Source: Clostridiales bacterium | Lineage (GTDB): Bacteria; Bacillota; Clostridia; Saccharofermentanales; Saccharofermentanaceae | Length of the DNA: 64,000 nucleotides | Reading direction: 5' to 3' | Assembly (NCBI GenBank): GCA_017551865.1 | Contig: JAFZKB010000027.1 | Span: 186,001-250,000, forward strand | Part shown: in pieces, positions 26,822 through 37,500 of the stretch | Position numbering within the stretch: position 1 is the stretch's first letter | Layout of the letters: each line of letters opens with the position of its first letter | Made by a program: the position numbers and the translations under genes | Notes under the pieces: generated by a model | The model's database searches: none | What the model was told of the DNA's origin: nothing | Seen by the model: the letters and a program-made list of their open reading frames with translations, nothing else

Positions 26822-28816
26822 TTAGACTTCGTACTCTTCCTTTGCCTCGGCAAAAGGACCGGCGATAGTAGAAACGCCCCGGTCTTTTCCGTAATAGTCG
26901 TAATTGAAGATGATATCGGAGCCGTCAGTATTTTCGAAGCGCTGATCCGGCTGGAAGGCTTTACCCAGGATATCTGTGTTGATGATACCGCAGGAGAAAT
27001 CCGCGATCTTCCTGAAGATATTCGTGACAAGTACGTACTTACCGTTCTTTTCCACGATATCCGCAGTCGCCTTGAATCTCTTGACGATCAGGTTCTTCTC
27101 TTCCTTCTTCCAGGCCTTGGCGCCGTTAAAGTAGACATTGCTATTGATCCATACCGGCAGGTGCTGGAAGTGCTTTTCCATGATCTTATGCTCATACGCC
27201 ATCGGTTCATTAAGATGGAAAGAATCGATCCACTCCTGATAGGTCGGGTATTCATCGAACTGGAAGGTACCGACTTCCTGCTTGTCGAAGAACTGCTCAG
27301 GGACATCCTCCGGACGTTCTTCGATCGGCCACTTCTGAATGAAGATATTGTTGTAGATACGGTCATCACCGTGAAGGATGCTCATAAATCCCATGACTTC
27401 CGTTCTGTGCGGGAAGTGATACGGTGTATATCGTGGCTGGTTCTTACCGGATACGAATTCATCCGTACCTTCACCGATCGCCTGGAAAGTACCGCAGATC
27501 AGGTTATTTACGACGGCCACGCCCTCTGTTGCCAGACGCAGGGAGGCCTTACTGAGCATGATGTTGTTGTCTATAAGCGTCGGACCGTGACCGACCTCGA
27601 TGAAGATGTCCTGGCTCATGATGGTGCCCTTTATCCTCTTGGCGAAATCCGGTGTATGGTTATCGTGCAGAAGGTTCTGGGAAAGGATCGTGCCCTGAGC
27701 CTGCCAGTCGCACCAAAGGCCCATCGTGCAGTGGTGGACATGGTTCCTTCTCATGATGACGTCGATCGCCGCATGGAGCTTGATGCCCGCGATCTCGGCG
27801 CCGCCGACTTCCATCATGTTGTTGATGTTATGGATGTGGTTGTCCTCGATGATCGAGAATACACAGCCCATTCTTCCGACGATACCGGTCTGCTCACAGT
27901 GATGGATGTGGCATCTTCTGACGATATGGGAACCGATATTCTCTTTGAGCCATCCGTGAAACTGGCCGCGGCAGACGGCGTCACGCTCCATCTGCGTCGG
28001 GCTCTTTACACGGTACTTGGTGAAGTAATGGTCGTTCTCGGGATCGAGGTATTTACCGAGCGAAATACCGCAGCAGCGGCTGTGGGAGACTTCGCAGTCC
28101 TCGATGATCCAGCCTTTACTCCAGTGCGGGCCGATCATGCCGTCCTGGAAAGCGGCCGGGGGAGCCCATGTGGTCGCGGCTTTGTTTACTGTGAATCCGG
28201 AAAATGTGATATAACCGACACCGGTCTTACTTGGGAAGAAGCAGTTTCTTCGAACGTTGATCTCGACCTTTGCCTTATTGGGGTCTTTTCCCTGGAAATT
28301 GGCATAGATCACAGTCTTTCCGTCTTTCTGCTCACAGTACCACTTGCGTGTGGAGTTCTCCGGTTCCCAGGAAGAGATATCCTTCTCCCCTTTGAGGCAG
28401 TCTTCCAGCGTATCCGTCTCATAGAGTGCAACATCGTTAATGTACACACAGCCAGTATGCGGATGACGGTGCCAGAAGTACCAGTCGCCGCCGATCCTGG
28501 TGTCGTAGGGGTTATAGGAACCGAAAATGCCGTTGTCGATCTCGACTTTCCAGGTCTTTCCCTTATACTTTTCCCAGCCCTTAACGATCTCGGCACCGGT
28601 AATTACGGCCTTGAGCGGCTCGACGGAACGATAGGTGATACGTGCGTCTTCTGTTCCCGCATTTGCCGGATCGACATATTCGCGGTACACACCCGGCATA
28701 ACGAGGACTTCATCCCCTGGCTTTGCTACTTTTGCGGCAGCACTGATCGTCAGGAACGGATGCTCTTTCGTCCCGCATCCCTGGGACTTCGTATTCTGGT
28801 CAACATAGTAGATCAT
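26822..28816 (-). CDS. GH120 family beta-xylosidase
   Basis: The 664-residue protein is a right-handed parallel beta-helix matching, from memory, Thermoanaerobacterium XylC, the founding GH120 enzyme, over its full length: IGPHWSKGWIIED, AGIKLHAAIDV, GLWCDWQAQGT, HGPTLIDNNI and YNNIFI. The catalytic pair corresponds to D370 in GLWCDWQ and E407 in DIFIEVGHGP. An insertion of about 15 residues lies between them. There is no signal peptide, so it acts inside the cell on imported xylo-oligosaccharides (inferred). GGAGG precedes the ATG, which overlaps the HD gene stop by 4 bases. A terminator follows at 26755-26788. Confidence 0.9.
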   Translation of the reverse strand: MIYYVDQNTKSQGCGTKEHPFLTISAAAKVAKPGDEVLVMPGVYREYVDPANAGTEDARITYRSVEPLKAVITGAEIVKGWEKYKGKTWKVEIDNGIFGSYNPYDTRIGGDWYFWHRHPHTGCVYINDVALYETDTLEDCLKGEKDISSWEPENSTRKWYCEQKDGKTVIYANFQGKDPNKAKVEINVRRNCFFPSKTGVGYITFSGFTVNKAATTWAPPAAFQDGMIGPHWSKGWIIEDCEVSHSRCCGISLGKYLDPENDHYFTKYRVKSPTQMERDAVCRGQFHGWLKENIGSHIVRRCHIHHCEQTGIVGRMGCVFSIIEDNHIHNINNMMEVGGAEIAGIKLHAAIDVIMRRNHVHHCTMGLWCDWQAQGTILSQNLLHDNHTPDFAKRIKGTIMSQDIFIEVGHGPTLIDNNIMLSKASLRLATEGVAVVNNLICGTFQAIGEGTDEFVSGKNQPRYTPYHFPHRTEVMGFMSILHGDDRIYNNIFIQKWPIEERPEDVPEQFFDKQEVGTFQFDEYPTYQEWIDSFHLNEPMAYEHKIMEKHFQHLPVWINSNVYFNGAKAWKKEEKNLIVKRFKATADIVEKNGKYVLVTNIFRKIADFSCGIINTDILGKAFQPDQRFENTDGSDIIFNYDYYGKDRGVSTIAGPFAEAKEEYEV

Positions 28817-29436
28817 TGGTTTTCCTCCAAAATATATGCTGATTCAATGTCGGATGTGAAGATCGCCACGACGGACGGGTACATCTTCGCGGTCTCGGAA
28901 AACGGATCCGGATACGTATTCTTGTCCGGGCCCATGTGAAGGCGGATCATGGCATATTCCTCAGCCTTCAGGCGGATAAAATTCTGTATATACCAGCAGG
29001 ACTTCTCCCCGTGTCCTACAGGGAAGGTGTCCTTGATGCCCCAGACTTCCTTTTCGACCCAGTTGGCCACTTCTTTTCCGTACTGGTTCACCTTGGTGCC
29101 CTCTTTTACGTTCTTCACTTCCTTGACGTAGAAATTGACCTTGCAAAGATCGTGAAGAAGCGATGTGATGATCACTGTATCCGGCTCGATCGAGATAAGA
29201 CCCTGGCTGACTTTTTCCGAAAGGCGCTGATACACGTGAAGACTGTGAAGTGCCAGTCCTCCTTCACAGTGCAGGTGATATTTCGTAGAAGCAGGCGCCG
29301 TGAAAAAATCCGTCTTGGTGACGATCCATTCCACCAGCCGCTCGATGCCCGGACGCTTCGTCGAAAGGAGAAGTTCCGTGATTTTCCTCTGATTCTCGTC
29401 TCTTTGTTCTTTCGTGATTACAAATTCTTCTGCCAT
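28813..29436 (-). CDS. HD-domain phosphohydrolase-like protein
   Basis: The 207-residue protein has HD-domain metal residues: H64 in LALHSLHVY, the H95-D96 pair in SLLHDLCKV, and H142 in VGHGEKS. This small HD type resembles hydrolases acting on nucleotides, but the substrate cannot be told. ATG at 29436 is used because AAAGGAG lies 9 bases upstream; an earlier in-frame start would run through the previous stop region. The stop overlaps the GH120 start by 4 bases, so the two are translationally coupled, an unusual pairing. Confidence 0.85.
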   Translation of the reverse strand: MAEEFVITKEQRDENQRKITELLLSTKRPGIERLVEWIVTKTDFFTAPASTKYHLHCEGGLALHSLHVYQRLSEKVSQGLISIEPDTVIITSLLHDLCKVNFYVKEVKNVKEGTKVNQYGKEVANWVEKEVWGIKDTFPVGHGEKSCWYIQNFIRLKAEEYAMIRLHMGPDKNTYPDPFSETAKMYPSVVAIFTSDIESAYILEENQ

Positions 29437-29440
29437 TGCC

Positions 29441-30145
29441 TCACTCCTTTGCAAATTGTTTCCATGGCTCTTCGTCTGCAAGTGGCAGTTCGAAGACCAT
29501 TCTTTCGTGACTGACCGGGTGGTCCACCTCGAGGTGATAAGATTCCAGAAGGATATCGCCTGCGAAACGGTTGGGCCCCTTGCCGTATTTTCTGTCCCCG
29601 ACGATCGGATGCCCGATGGAGGACAGCTGGGAACGGATCTGATGCGACCGTCCCGTGTGAAGGTCGATAGATAGGAGCGTCACCGGAACGCCGGCGATCC
29701 GCCCTTCTCCGAGGACCTCATATTCGAGAAAACTCTCTTTGGCTTCCTTCGGGGCCGTTTTTCTGTCGGCAAAGACCTTGACCAGATTGGTCTTGGGGTC
29801 TTTAAGGAGAAATGAGCGGATCTGTCCTTTTTCCTCGGAAAAAGATCCGTACACGATGGCCCGGTATTTCTTACTTACTGTGCGGTTTCTGATCTGTTCG
29901 GAGATCCTCGACGCACACTTACTGGTCTTGGCAAAGACCATCACGCCCCGAACGGGACGGTCGAGCCGATGAAGAAGCCCTAAATACGCTTCTCCCGGCT
30001 TTTTATACTTTTCCACAAGATACGCCTTCAGAAGCGTAAGCATATCCGGATCGCCCGAAGGATCTTCCTGCGAGAGGACCCCTGAAGGCTTTACCGCCAC
30101 CAGAAGATGGTTGTCCTCGAAGAGGATATTCGGCACCTCCCCCAT
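29441..30145 (-). CDS. RluA family rRNA/tRNA pseudouridine synthase
   Basis: The 234-residue enzyme isomerises uridine to pseudouridine in RNA. The catalytic motif HRLDRPV has the nucleophile at D62. LHTGRSHQIRSQL is the second family motif. It lacks an N-terminal S4 domain, as in the short RluA/RluC-like group, so the RNA target is unclear. It lies 1 base after the methyltransferase stop and 4 bases before the HD gene. Confidence 0.92.
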   Translation of the reverse strand: MGEVPNILFEDNHLLVAVKPSGVLSQEDPSGDPDMLTLLKAYLVEKYKKPGEAYLGLLHRLDRPVRGVMVFAKTSKCASRISEQIRNRTVSKKYRAIVYGSFSEEKGQIRSFLLKDPKTNLVKVFADRKTAPKEAKESFLEYEVLGEGRIAGVPVTLLSIDLHTGRSHQIRSQLSSIGHPIVGDRKYGKGPNRFAGDILLESYHLEVDHPVSHERMVFELPLADEEPWKQFAKE

Positions 30146-30146
30146 C

Positions 30147-31055
30147 TTACACCTCCGCGGACGTCCATCTTCCCGTACTTCCGCAGGGAAGGATACAGTC
30201 CATTTTCGTACAGGGAAGTCCGAGCTCCTCGGACACGACTTTTCCGCCGTGGCGGGAAGCGATCGAAAGACGAAGGATGTCCTCGATCACAAGAGACGAA
30301 AGCCCCGTGGTATAGGAGTTGATCAGGAAGAACAGTGCATCATCGGAAAGGAGCTGCTCGCACTTTTCGACCAGCGGGAAAAGTGCGTCCTCAAGCTTCC
30401 ACATCTCGCCTGACGGACCTCTTCCGTAAGCCGGCGGGTCCATGATGATGCCGTCGTATTTTCTGCCTCTCCGGATCTCACGGTCAACGAAACGCCCGCA
30501 GTCCTCCACGATAAACCGGATATAGCAGTCCGTAAGGCCGGATGCCTCCATATTCTCTTTGGCACGGCCGACCATGCCCTTACTGGCATCGACATGCACG
30601 ACCTCGGCAGCTCCTGCCGCAGCAAAAGCCATAGTCGCTCCGCCTGTATAGGCGAAGAGATTTAAAATACGCGGTTTTCGGCCTTCTCTTACCGCTTTCT
30701 GGATCATCTTGCCGCAGAAGTCCCAGTTCGCGGCCTGCTCCGGGAAAAGACCCGTATGCTTAAAGCTCGTGGGCTCGATAATGAATGTCAGCGGTCTTCC
30801 CACGGCATCGTAATGGATCTTCCATTTCTGCGGCATGGGCTTTTCGCGGCTCCATGCACCTCCGCCGCTCTCACTTCGGTGATAGACAGCGTGCGGCTTC
30901 GGCCAGTTCTTCTCACTCATGTTCGGATAACCGGTCTTCGGCCAGATCGCCTGAGGATCCGGACGCTGAAGATAGATATCTCCCCAGCGCTCATATTTTT
31001 CTCCCTCGCCGCAGTAAAGTAATTCGAAATCTTTCCATCTATTTGCCAGAAACAT
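30147..31055 (-). CDS. Class I SAM-dependent RNA methyltransferase (RlmI/RlmK-like)
   Basis: The 302-residue protein has the SAM-binding motif NLFAYTGGATMAFAAAGA, the acidic residue in HVDASKG and the catalytic-type motif DPPAYGRGPSG. These match the RlmI/RlmK C-terminal methyltransferase domain, which modifies 23S rRNA. The PUA domain of RlmI is not seen. First gene of the four-gene run ending with GH120. The ribosome site is weak. The promoter is presumed in the 150-base gap divergent from the response regulator. Confidence 0.87.
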   Translation of the reverse strand: MFLANRWKDFELLYCGEGEKYERWGDIYLQRPDPQAIWPKTGYPNMSEKNWPKPHAVYHRSESGGGAWSREKPMPQKWKIHYDAVGRPLTFIIEPTSFKHTGLFPEQAANWDFCGKMIQKAVREGRKPRILNLFAYTGGATMAFAAAGAAEVVHVDASKGMVGRAKENMEASGLTDCYIRFIVEDCGRFVDREIRRGRKYDGIIMDPPAYGRGPSGEMWKLEDALFPLVEKCEQLLSDDALFFLINSYTTGLSSLVIEDILRLSIASRHGGKVVSEELGLPCTKMDCILPCGSTGRWTSAEV

Positions 31056-31148
31056 AAATAAAATCCGTTCTATTTATCGCAAAAATGCGTCTTTTCCATG
31101 GTCAGACGCTTGGATTCAGTATAGCATTTTCTTTCTTTTGAAAAAAGT

Positions 31149-31178
31149 TTGTTTATAAACCATTTTTTAGATTATAAT
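31149..31178 (+). promoter_or_regulatory. Promoter of the two-component operon
   Basis: TTGTTT, an 18-base spacer, TATAAT, 29 bases before the response-regulator ATG. The 10-base palindrome GTTTATAAAC (31151-31160) overlaps the -35 side and could be an operator. Confidence 0.55.
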
Positions 31179-31206
31179 AGAAGTAATGTTGCTATAAGAC
31201 GAGGTA

Positions 31207-31902
31207 ATGAGAATGGCAAGTGCTCCTCATATTTTAATCTGCGATGACGATCCGGTGGTACACGAGTCCCTGGGTCTGTATTTTGAAAATGAACATTTTA
31301 CATACTCCAGTGCTTACGACGGACGTGACGCGCTGGCGCATGTGGCTTCCGACAAGCCCGATCTAATCATCCTGGACGTCATGATGCCGGAGAAGACGGG
31401 TATCGAAGTGTGCCGTGAGATCAGAAAGACGCTCTCCACACCGATCATCATCCTCACCGCGAAGGGCGAGGAGATCGACCGTGTACTGGGTCTGGAACTC
31501 GGTGCTGATGACTATATCGTGAAGCCTTTCTCACCCCGTGAAGTAATTGCCCGTATCAAGGCAGTTCTCCGCCGTATCAACGAGCCGCAGGAGAATACTT
31601 CTCTTCTTCGTTTCGAGGGCCTTGAGATCAACCTGGATAACTATCAGGTCAAGGTCAAGGGCGAACTGGTCCCCTGCACACCGAAGGAAGTCGAGATCTT
31701 ACATCTTCTCGCCTCCCACATCGGACAGGTCATGGACCGTGAGCAGATCCTCTCCCTGATCTGGGGCTATGACTATTTCGGTGATACCAGAACCGTAGAT
31801 ACCCACATCAAGCGTATCCGTCAGAAGATCTACTACGAGGGCGCGCCGTGGTCGCTCATCACCGTCTATGGTGTCGGTTATAAATTCGAGGTCAATCCGT
31901 AA
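31207..31902 (+). CDS. OmpR/PhoB family response regulator
   Basis: The 231-residue protein has a receiver domain (about residues 5-125) with acidic pocket D13-D15 and phospho-acceptor D57 in IILDVMMPEKTG, plus K108-type KPF motif. A C-terminal winged-helix DNA-binding domain (about 135-229) ends VYGVGYKFE. An ATG two codons later is an alternative start. The stop and the kinase ATG share one base (TAATG), so the pair is translationally coupled. The regulated genes are unknown. Confidence 0.95.
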   Translation: MRMASAPHILICDDDPVVHESLGLYFENEHFTYSSAYDGRDALAHVASDKPDLIILDVMMPEKTGIEVCREIRKTLSTPIIILTAKGEEIDRVLGLELGADDYIVKPFSPREVIARIKAVLRRINEPQENTSLLRFEGLEINLDNYQVKVKGELVPCTPKEVEILHLLASHIGQVMDREQILSLIWGYDYFGDTRTVDTHIKRIRQKIYYEGAPWSLITVYGVGYKFEVNP

Positions 31903-33728
31903 TGTTCCGTAGTCTTTTTCTACGCAAGATGATCTTTTTAGTGCTGGTGGCGCTCTGCGCATCGGCACTTCTTTCTGCTACGCTCTTTAACTATGCCGCC
32001 AATGAAGTCTCCCGTGACAACTCCCAGGAGATGGTCATCGAACAGGCACGTGAGATGGCCTCTATTCTTTCTGAATATGCGGAAAAATCGGAAGCCGGCG
32101 ACTATCAGGAACGTGTCGCTTCTCTGAAGAATGTGACCGCCGGATTTACTAACTATACCGTCCTGAATGCGTATTTCGAACTTTACGATACTCTTGAAGT
32201 TCCCGTAGACTATACGAATGCCCGTACGATGGACGAGCTCAACATGATAAACATCATCGATAAGTATGTCCGGGAGAACATGCTGACCAACAGCGATAAC
32301 AAGAATCTCATGGGCACTCCCACCCTTTCCGATAAGCACGCGACCCTTACGATCGTTCAGGTGCCGATATATGCCAAAGGCACCTTGACTGCCTATCTGA
32401 TCGTGGCCAAAGAGATCTCGAACCAGAGCGCCTTTGATTCCGGATTCAGTTCAGTTCTTCTTCTGTCCACTCTTCTCGTTTCCATGTTCATGCTGATCCC
32501 TGTTTACTTCGCGAGCAAGCGTCTGATCAGCCCGCTCAACCGCGTTACCGATGTCGCAAATGCTCTCGGTCGCGGCGATTTCTCCGTACGTGCGAACGAT
32601 AAGACGAAGGGCGAGATCGGTGACCTGGCCGCGTCCGTTAACGAGCTGGCCGAAAAGCTCAGCAAATCGATCACAAGTGTCACCACAGAGCGTAACCGAC
32701 TTAAAGAGATCTTCGACATCATATCCGAGGGTATCGTTTCCGTAAACAAAGACCTGCAGCCGGACTACTCCAACAACGCGATCGCCACACTTTTCGAAAA
32801 GGTCCCGAGAAAGAATCTTTTCACAGAGAAGCTTCAGCTGATCCCGTTTGAAGAAGTCTGGGAAGATTTCGACAACTGCCTGAAGACCGGCGAGACATAC
32901 GAGCGCACGATCGAGGCTAAAGACTGCGCCTATTCTTCGACGATCGTGCCGATCCTTGATAACGAAAAGGTCATCATCGGTGCCACAGGCTTCTTCCGTG
33001 ACATCTCCGAGCAGGAGCGTCTCGAGCAGACCCGAAGAGACTATGTCGCGAACGTTTCTCACGAGCTTCGTACTCCGCTTACTGCCATGAGAGGTCTTGT
33101 CGAGCCGCTGGCCGACGGCATGGTAAAGAAGGAAGAAGACCGGCAGAGATACTACGGCATCATCCTCCACGAGACCATGCGTCTTTCCCGACTCATCGAC
33201 GACATGCTCGAGCTTTCAAGACTTCAGGCGAGAACCCTCGCATTTAAGACCTTCCCGTTCGACCTCAATAAACTCCTTTCCGAGTTTGAGACGAAGTTTA
33301 AACCGGTCATGGAAGATGCTGAGCTCGAATTCCATGTCGAATATAAGACCGGTACTCTTCCGACCGTTATGGGTAACCCGGACCGTGTCGAGCAGATCAT
33401 CGTCATCCTTCTCGATAACGCGAAGAAATATACCCCGCCGGGAGGATCGATCACTATTTCCACGGAATACAGCGACGAGACCGATCAGGTGCTCGTTTCC
33501 GTCAGCGATACCGGTCAAGGTATCCACGAATACGATATCGACCATATCTTCGACCGTTTCTATAAGGCAGACCGTGCCAGAGGCAAGAAAGGCACAGGCC
33601 TCGGTCTGGCGATCGCCAAGGAGCTTTTGAGCTACATGGGTGAGACGATCACGGTACAGAGCGAATACGGCGAAGGTACGACCTTCACCTTTACCTTAAA
33701 GCGCGTTACCGGCTCCGTCTGGTACTGA
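31902..33728 (+). CDS. Membrane sensor histidine kinase
   Basis: The 608-residue protein has membrane helices at about 10-31 and 183-204 that bracket an extracellular sensor domain of about 150 residues. These are followed by HAMP (about 205-257), a PAS domain (about 265-370), a HisKA dimerisation domain with H387 in VSHELRTPLTAMRG, and an ATPase domain with NAKKYTPPGG, DTGQGI and GTGLGLAIAK motifs. The WalK/PhoR-like layout suggests envelope or phosphate sensing, but the signal is not known. It is the partner of the response regulator immediately upstream. Confidence 0.95.
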   Translation: MFRSLFLRKMIFLVLVALCASALLSATLFNYAANEVSRDNSQEMVIEQAREMASILSEYAEKSEAGDYQERVASLKNVTAGFTNYTVLNAYFELYDTLEVPVDYTNARTMDELNMINIIDKYVRENMLTNSDNKNLMGTPTLSDKHATLTIVQVPIYAKGTLTAYLIVAKEISNQSAFDSGFSSVLLLSTLLVSMFMLIPVYFASKRLISPLNRVTDVANALGRGDFSVRANDKTKGEIGDLAASVNELAEKLSKSITSVTTERNRLKEIFDIISEGIVSVNKDLQPDYSNNAIATLFEKVPRKNLFTEKLQLIPFEEVWEDFDNCLKTGETYERTIEAKDCAYSSTIVPILDNEKVIIGATGFFRDISEQERLEQTRRDYVANVSHELRTPLTAMRGLVEPLADGMVKKEEDRQRYYGIILHETMRLSRLIDDMLELSRLQARTLAFKTFPFDLNKLLSEFETKFKPVMEDAELEFHVEYKTGTLPTVMGNPDRVEQIIVILLDNAKKYTPPGGSITISTEYSDETDQVLVSVSDTGQGIHEYDIDHIFDRFYKADRARGKKGTGLGLAIAKELLSYMGETITVQSEYGEGTTFTFTLKRVTGSVWY

Positions 33729-33740
33729 TCGGAGACCCTT

Positions 33741-34475
33741 ATGGACGGATCTTTACCAAAAGAAGGCGCATCTGTTCGCGTCAATAAGTACATCAGTTCC
33801 AGCGGTTTCTGTTCGCGAAGAAAAGCCGATGAATATGTTGAAGGCGGCGCCGTCACGATCGACGGTATCCCCGCGGTCTCCGGCTCCCAGGTCTTCCCAG
33901 GGCAGATCGTCCGTGTCAACGGCAAAGTCGTCCTTCCGACCGACGACCACATTTATCTTGCTTTTCACAAACCTCTGGGGATCACCTGTACAACAGACAA
34001 GAGAGATAAAGACAACATCATTGACTACATCGGATATCCGGAACGGATCTTCCCGATCGGGCGTCTTGATAAGAACTCTACAGGACTGATCCTTCTTACA
34101 AATGACGGTGATATCGTTAACCGGCTCCTTCGCGCTGAGGGCCGCCACGATAAAGAATATGTCGTCACGGTAGATAAGCCAGTAAATGACGAATTCAAAA
34201 AGCAGATGGAGGGCGGACTTCCGATCCTCGATACCGTGACTCTCCCCTGCAAAGTGAAACTTACATCGAAGAACACTTTCCACATTATCCTGAACCAGGG
34301 CTTAAACCGCCAGATCCGCCGAATGTGCGAGTATCTGGGATACAGGGTAGTTAAGCTGAAAAGGATCCGTATCCTCAACATCTCTCTGGGCTCTCTTCCC
34401 GTCGGACAGTACAGGGAGCTCACGGCGAAGGAAAGATCTGATCTCTTCTCCATTCTTGATAAAAACAGGAAATGA
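33741..34475 (+). CDS. RluF/RsuA-like pseudouridine synthase
   Basis: The 244-residue protein has an N-terminal S4 RNA-binding domain (about residues 12-60; VNKYISSSGFCSRRKADEY) and a pseudouridine synthase domain with GRLDKNSTGLILLTNDG, nucleophile D110. The fit is best with the RluF branch, which modifies 23S rRNA, but RluB/RsuA cannot be excluded. It starts 12 bases after the histidine kinase stop and probably shares its transcript. Confidence 0.9.
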   Translation: MDGSLPKEGASVRVNKYISSSGFCSRRKADEYVEGGAVTIDGIPAVSGSQVFPGQIVRVNGKVVLPTDDHIYLAFHKPLGITCTTDKRDKDNIIDYIGYPERIFPIGRLDKNSTGLILLTNDGDIVNRLLRAEGRHDKEYVVTVDKPVNDEFKKQMEGGLPILDTVTLPCKVKLTSKNTFHIILNQGLNRQIRRMCEYLGYRVVKLKRIRILNISLGSLPVGQYRELTAKERSDLFSILDKNRK

Positions 34476-34478
34476 AAA

Positions 34479-34504
34479 GGGTCCCCGGCTTTTGCCGAAG
34501 ACCC
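34479..34504 (-). terminator. Terminator between convergent rluF-like and GH2 genes
   Basis: Hairpin GGGTC..CGGC TTTT GCCG..GACCC, followed on the minus strand by CTTTTCATTT. It mainly serves the GH2 gene but lies where both transcripts end. Confidence 0.6.
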
Positions 34505-34520
34505 AGATCATATAGTGAAA

Positions 34521-37500
34521 TTAGTATTTTGGAGCAAATTCGATCGTCTCCTCGTAGCGGACGTTCTTCTGCAGTCCGCGCCTTGCGAGCACATCGGGGC
34601 TTCGTTCGACCCCTTTCATATAAAAGTCCAGATAAAGATGCGTTCTGCCATCCGACGGGATCAGTTCCTGATGCGCGTAATCATCGATGTCTTCCGGCAT
34701 ATACGGCAGACATGAAAATGAGAACGGATCCATCTTATCTTTATATATTTTCAGACCTTTAATATCGTCATGCTGTAGAAGAAGGAATCTCGTATCCGCA
34801 TGACCGCCATTCTCCGAAGGTCTTGCGTATTCATGATACAAAGGACTGTCCAGAGAAGTAAACCAGCCGATACGCTGCGATTCTTTTCTATCGGAATAGG
34901 ACTCACCGGAACCGCGTCCGTACCAGCCGACATGCGCGCGGCTGTCGATCGGCACACGGAAACCGTAACGCACCAGATCGAATTTCGGCACGAAGTTCAA
35001 TGTCGCGAAGAGCCTTCCGTCCGGCTTGACGCGGTATTCCACGAGGATCGGTCCTTTCATACCGGCGGATTCGTACTTACTGATCAGATGGAAATCCTCA
35101 TGATCCATCTCATAGAAACTTCCGACAAAGCGGATCTCGCCCTGGATCGTTCTCCAGTCCGTCTCATGAGAGAATACCGTCTGTGAAAGAACGTAGGATT
35201 TATCGGCACGGTCGATGTTTGAGGCCGCACGGTAAAAACTCGGCTCTAATAGTCCGTCGATATATTCTTTTCCATCGATCAGGATCGAACAGAGTCCGCC
35301 CTCCTGACGGCTGAATGCATATCTGACATGCTTGGTCTGCGCGAAAAGAAGCGCCGGAGATGTCAGCATCTGTACAGCATCCTTCTTCTCGTCGATGATC
35401 AGCCCGCTCTCCAAAGAAGCCGCATCAATGATCTTTATAGACGGATGCTCATTATCCTGCTCCTCCCAGCCCATAGGCTTTTCGGAAGGATCACAGACCT
35501 CATCTACGAGGACCTGCTGGTAAAAGGCCATTTCGTAGCCGGCACGCGCATAGAGCGTATCCTTCTCAAGCGTCAGGCGGATGTCCAGGATCAGCTCTTT
35601 GCAAGTCGCCTGATTATAGACATCCACGCCCTTCGGATACTGGTCCGCCCAAGTGGGAAGCAGGAAGTCATTTACCTGGATCGGAAACTGCATGGTCTTC
35701 GATCCCATGGCCGGGATCGGCGGAACGATACCGGAACCGCCAGTCAGTCGGATTCCGCCAAGAAGGAGCTGCCACTTGAGCTCGATCGAAGGCGTGGCGC
35801 CAAACTGCATCGCATTATGCACATTCAGGTTTGCCGGATTATCTGCAGCGGCAAAGATCTTGATCCCTTCGCACTGTTTTTTCACTTCGAAGAAGATCGG
35901 ATGCGGGCGCCGGTTCGCATCTACGATACCCTGCGCGATCGAAACACCGATCTGCTCGGAATACTCGACGAGGTCGCCCTGATGGATATACTTGAGATCC
36001 ATCGTATCCTCTTCTCTTCTCGGGCGTGCTAGGATCGACTCGAAAAGCACCTTATCTTCTTTCAGTTTGCTTCGTAAATAGGGGCGGTTGACACAAAGGT
36101 CACACCATTCACCGAAAAGAAGTCCCGCCTTGTTCGGGAAAGGCGGCATATCGGTAACACGTCCGGTCTTATCGATCTCACAGTAGAGCGGACGCTTCGA
36201 ATCGAAGGCATGGATGCGTTCTTTCACATCAAGATAGGCATTCTCTTCAAACTTTCTGCCGGTCATGGACCACATGACGATGCACGGATGATTCACAAGG
36301 GAATATACGGCCTTCGGAAGCATGGACGCCGCCGACTGCAGTATGACATACATACCGTACTGGTCGCAAAGATCGAAGAATCTAGAATCCGTCGGATGAT
36401 GCACCACATAGACGGTGTTGATATTGGCACTTTTCATGAGAAGGATGTCCTGACGGAAACGCTCAAGCGGAACGGAGATACCGCTTTGCGGATCGAATTC
36501 ATAGTATTTTACACCGTGAAGCGGAACAGCCACATCATTAAGATGGAAGATGCCTTCGGAATATGTGATCGTTCTGAAACCGAATCTCTGCTTCTTGACG
36601 CAGATCACTTCGCCTCGGTTATTGGTGACCTCGATGATGAGATCATAAAGATTCGGTGTCTGATCCGTCCACGGAAGCACGAGCTTGGCATAAAGTTCAG
36701 TACCGAAGATCTTGAATCCGTCCTTCGGCACGGTGGCCGACAGTTCTTTTCGCTGGGAAAGACGGTGCTCCGGAAGATTATAAAGATCGTATTCGTCTCT
36801 GGCCTCCATAAGGCGCACATTGACGGTCACTTCCATATCATATGGAAGATGGTTATAAAGCTCGACAATGAAATTGATGCCCGCATCGCGCCGGATCTCT
36901 GCATTCGGCAGGATCTCTCTTTCTCTTTCCGTCAGCTGGTCTTCTCTGTCGGAGCGGTAAAGGCTCGACACCAGAGCGGTTTTCGGAACGACATCACGGG
37001 CAAGGGTATCCGTAAGCCAGGACGTGGTCAGACGGATCGAAGAGATCTCCACAGGCGATTCCGCGATCAGATACGGCAGACGGAAAAGGCCCGAAAAACC
37101 GAATGCGCCCTGTGCACGGACGGTCTTCTTCGTCTTTCCTTTTTCCACACGCTTATCAAAACGACGGACGGCTATGGTAATAAGATTCGGTCCCTCGCGA
37201 AGTGCTTCGCTCAGAAGGCACTTCGTCGTGGAGAATGTACTTCTTGAGGAGGAGATCTGCTGCCCGTTCACGAAGATCGTATAATGGCCGACGATCCCAT
37301 CGGTCACAAAGTATACGAAGCGGTTGATAAACTGTGCCGGGAGATTGACCCATACTCGGTAAAGACCATAGTCATTCGTATTCTCCATACCGGCATCGTC
37401 GGCAAGTCTCTGCTGCAGTTTACTGGTCTTTTTCGAAAGGAGAGCGTTCTTCTCATACATGAGTTCGCTCGGATAGCCGTAGCCTTCCATCTGCCAGCAG

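Noticed and set aside
26795-28939. Long plus-strand open frame of 714 codons
   Set aside because: It lies opposite the GH120 gene, has no recognisable domain and is explained by codon bias of the real gene.
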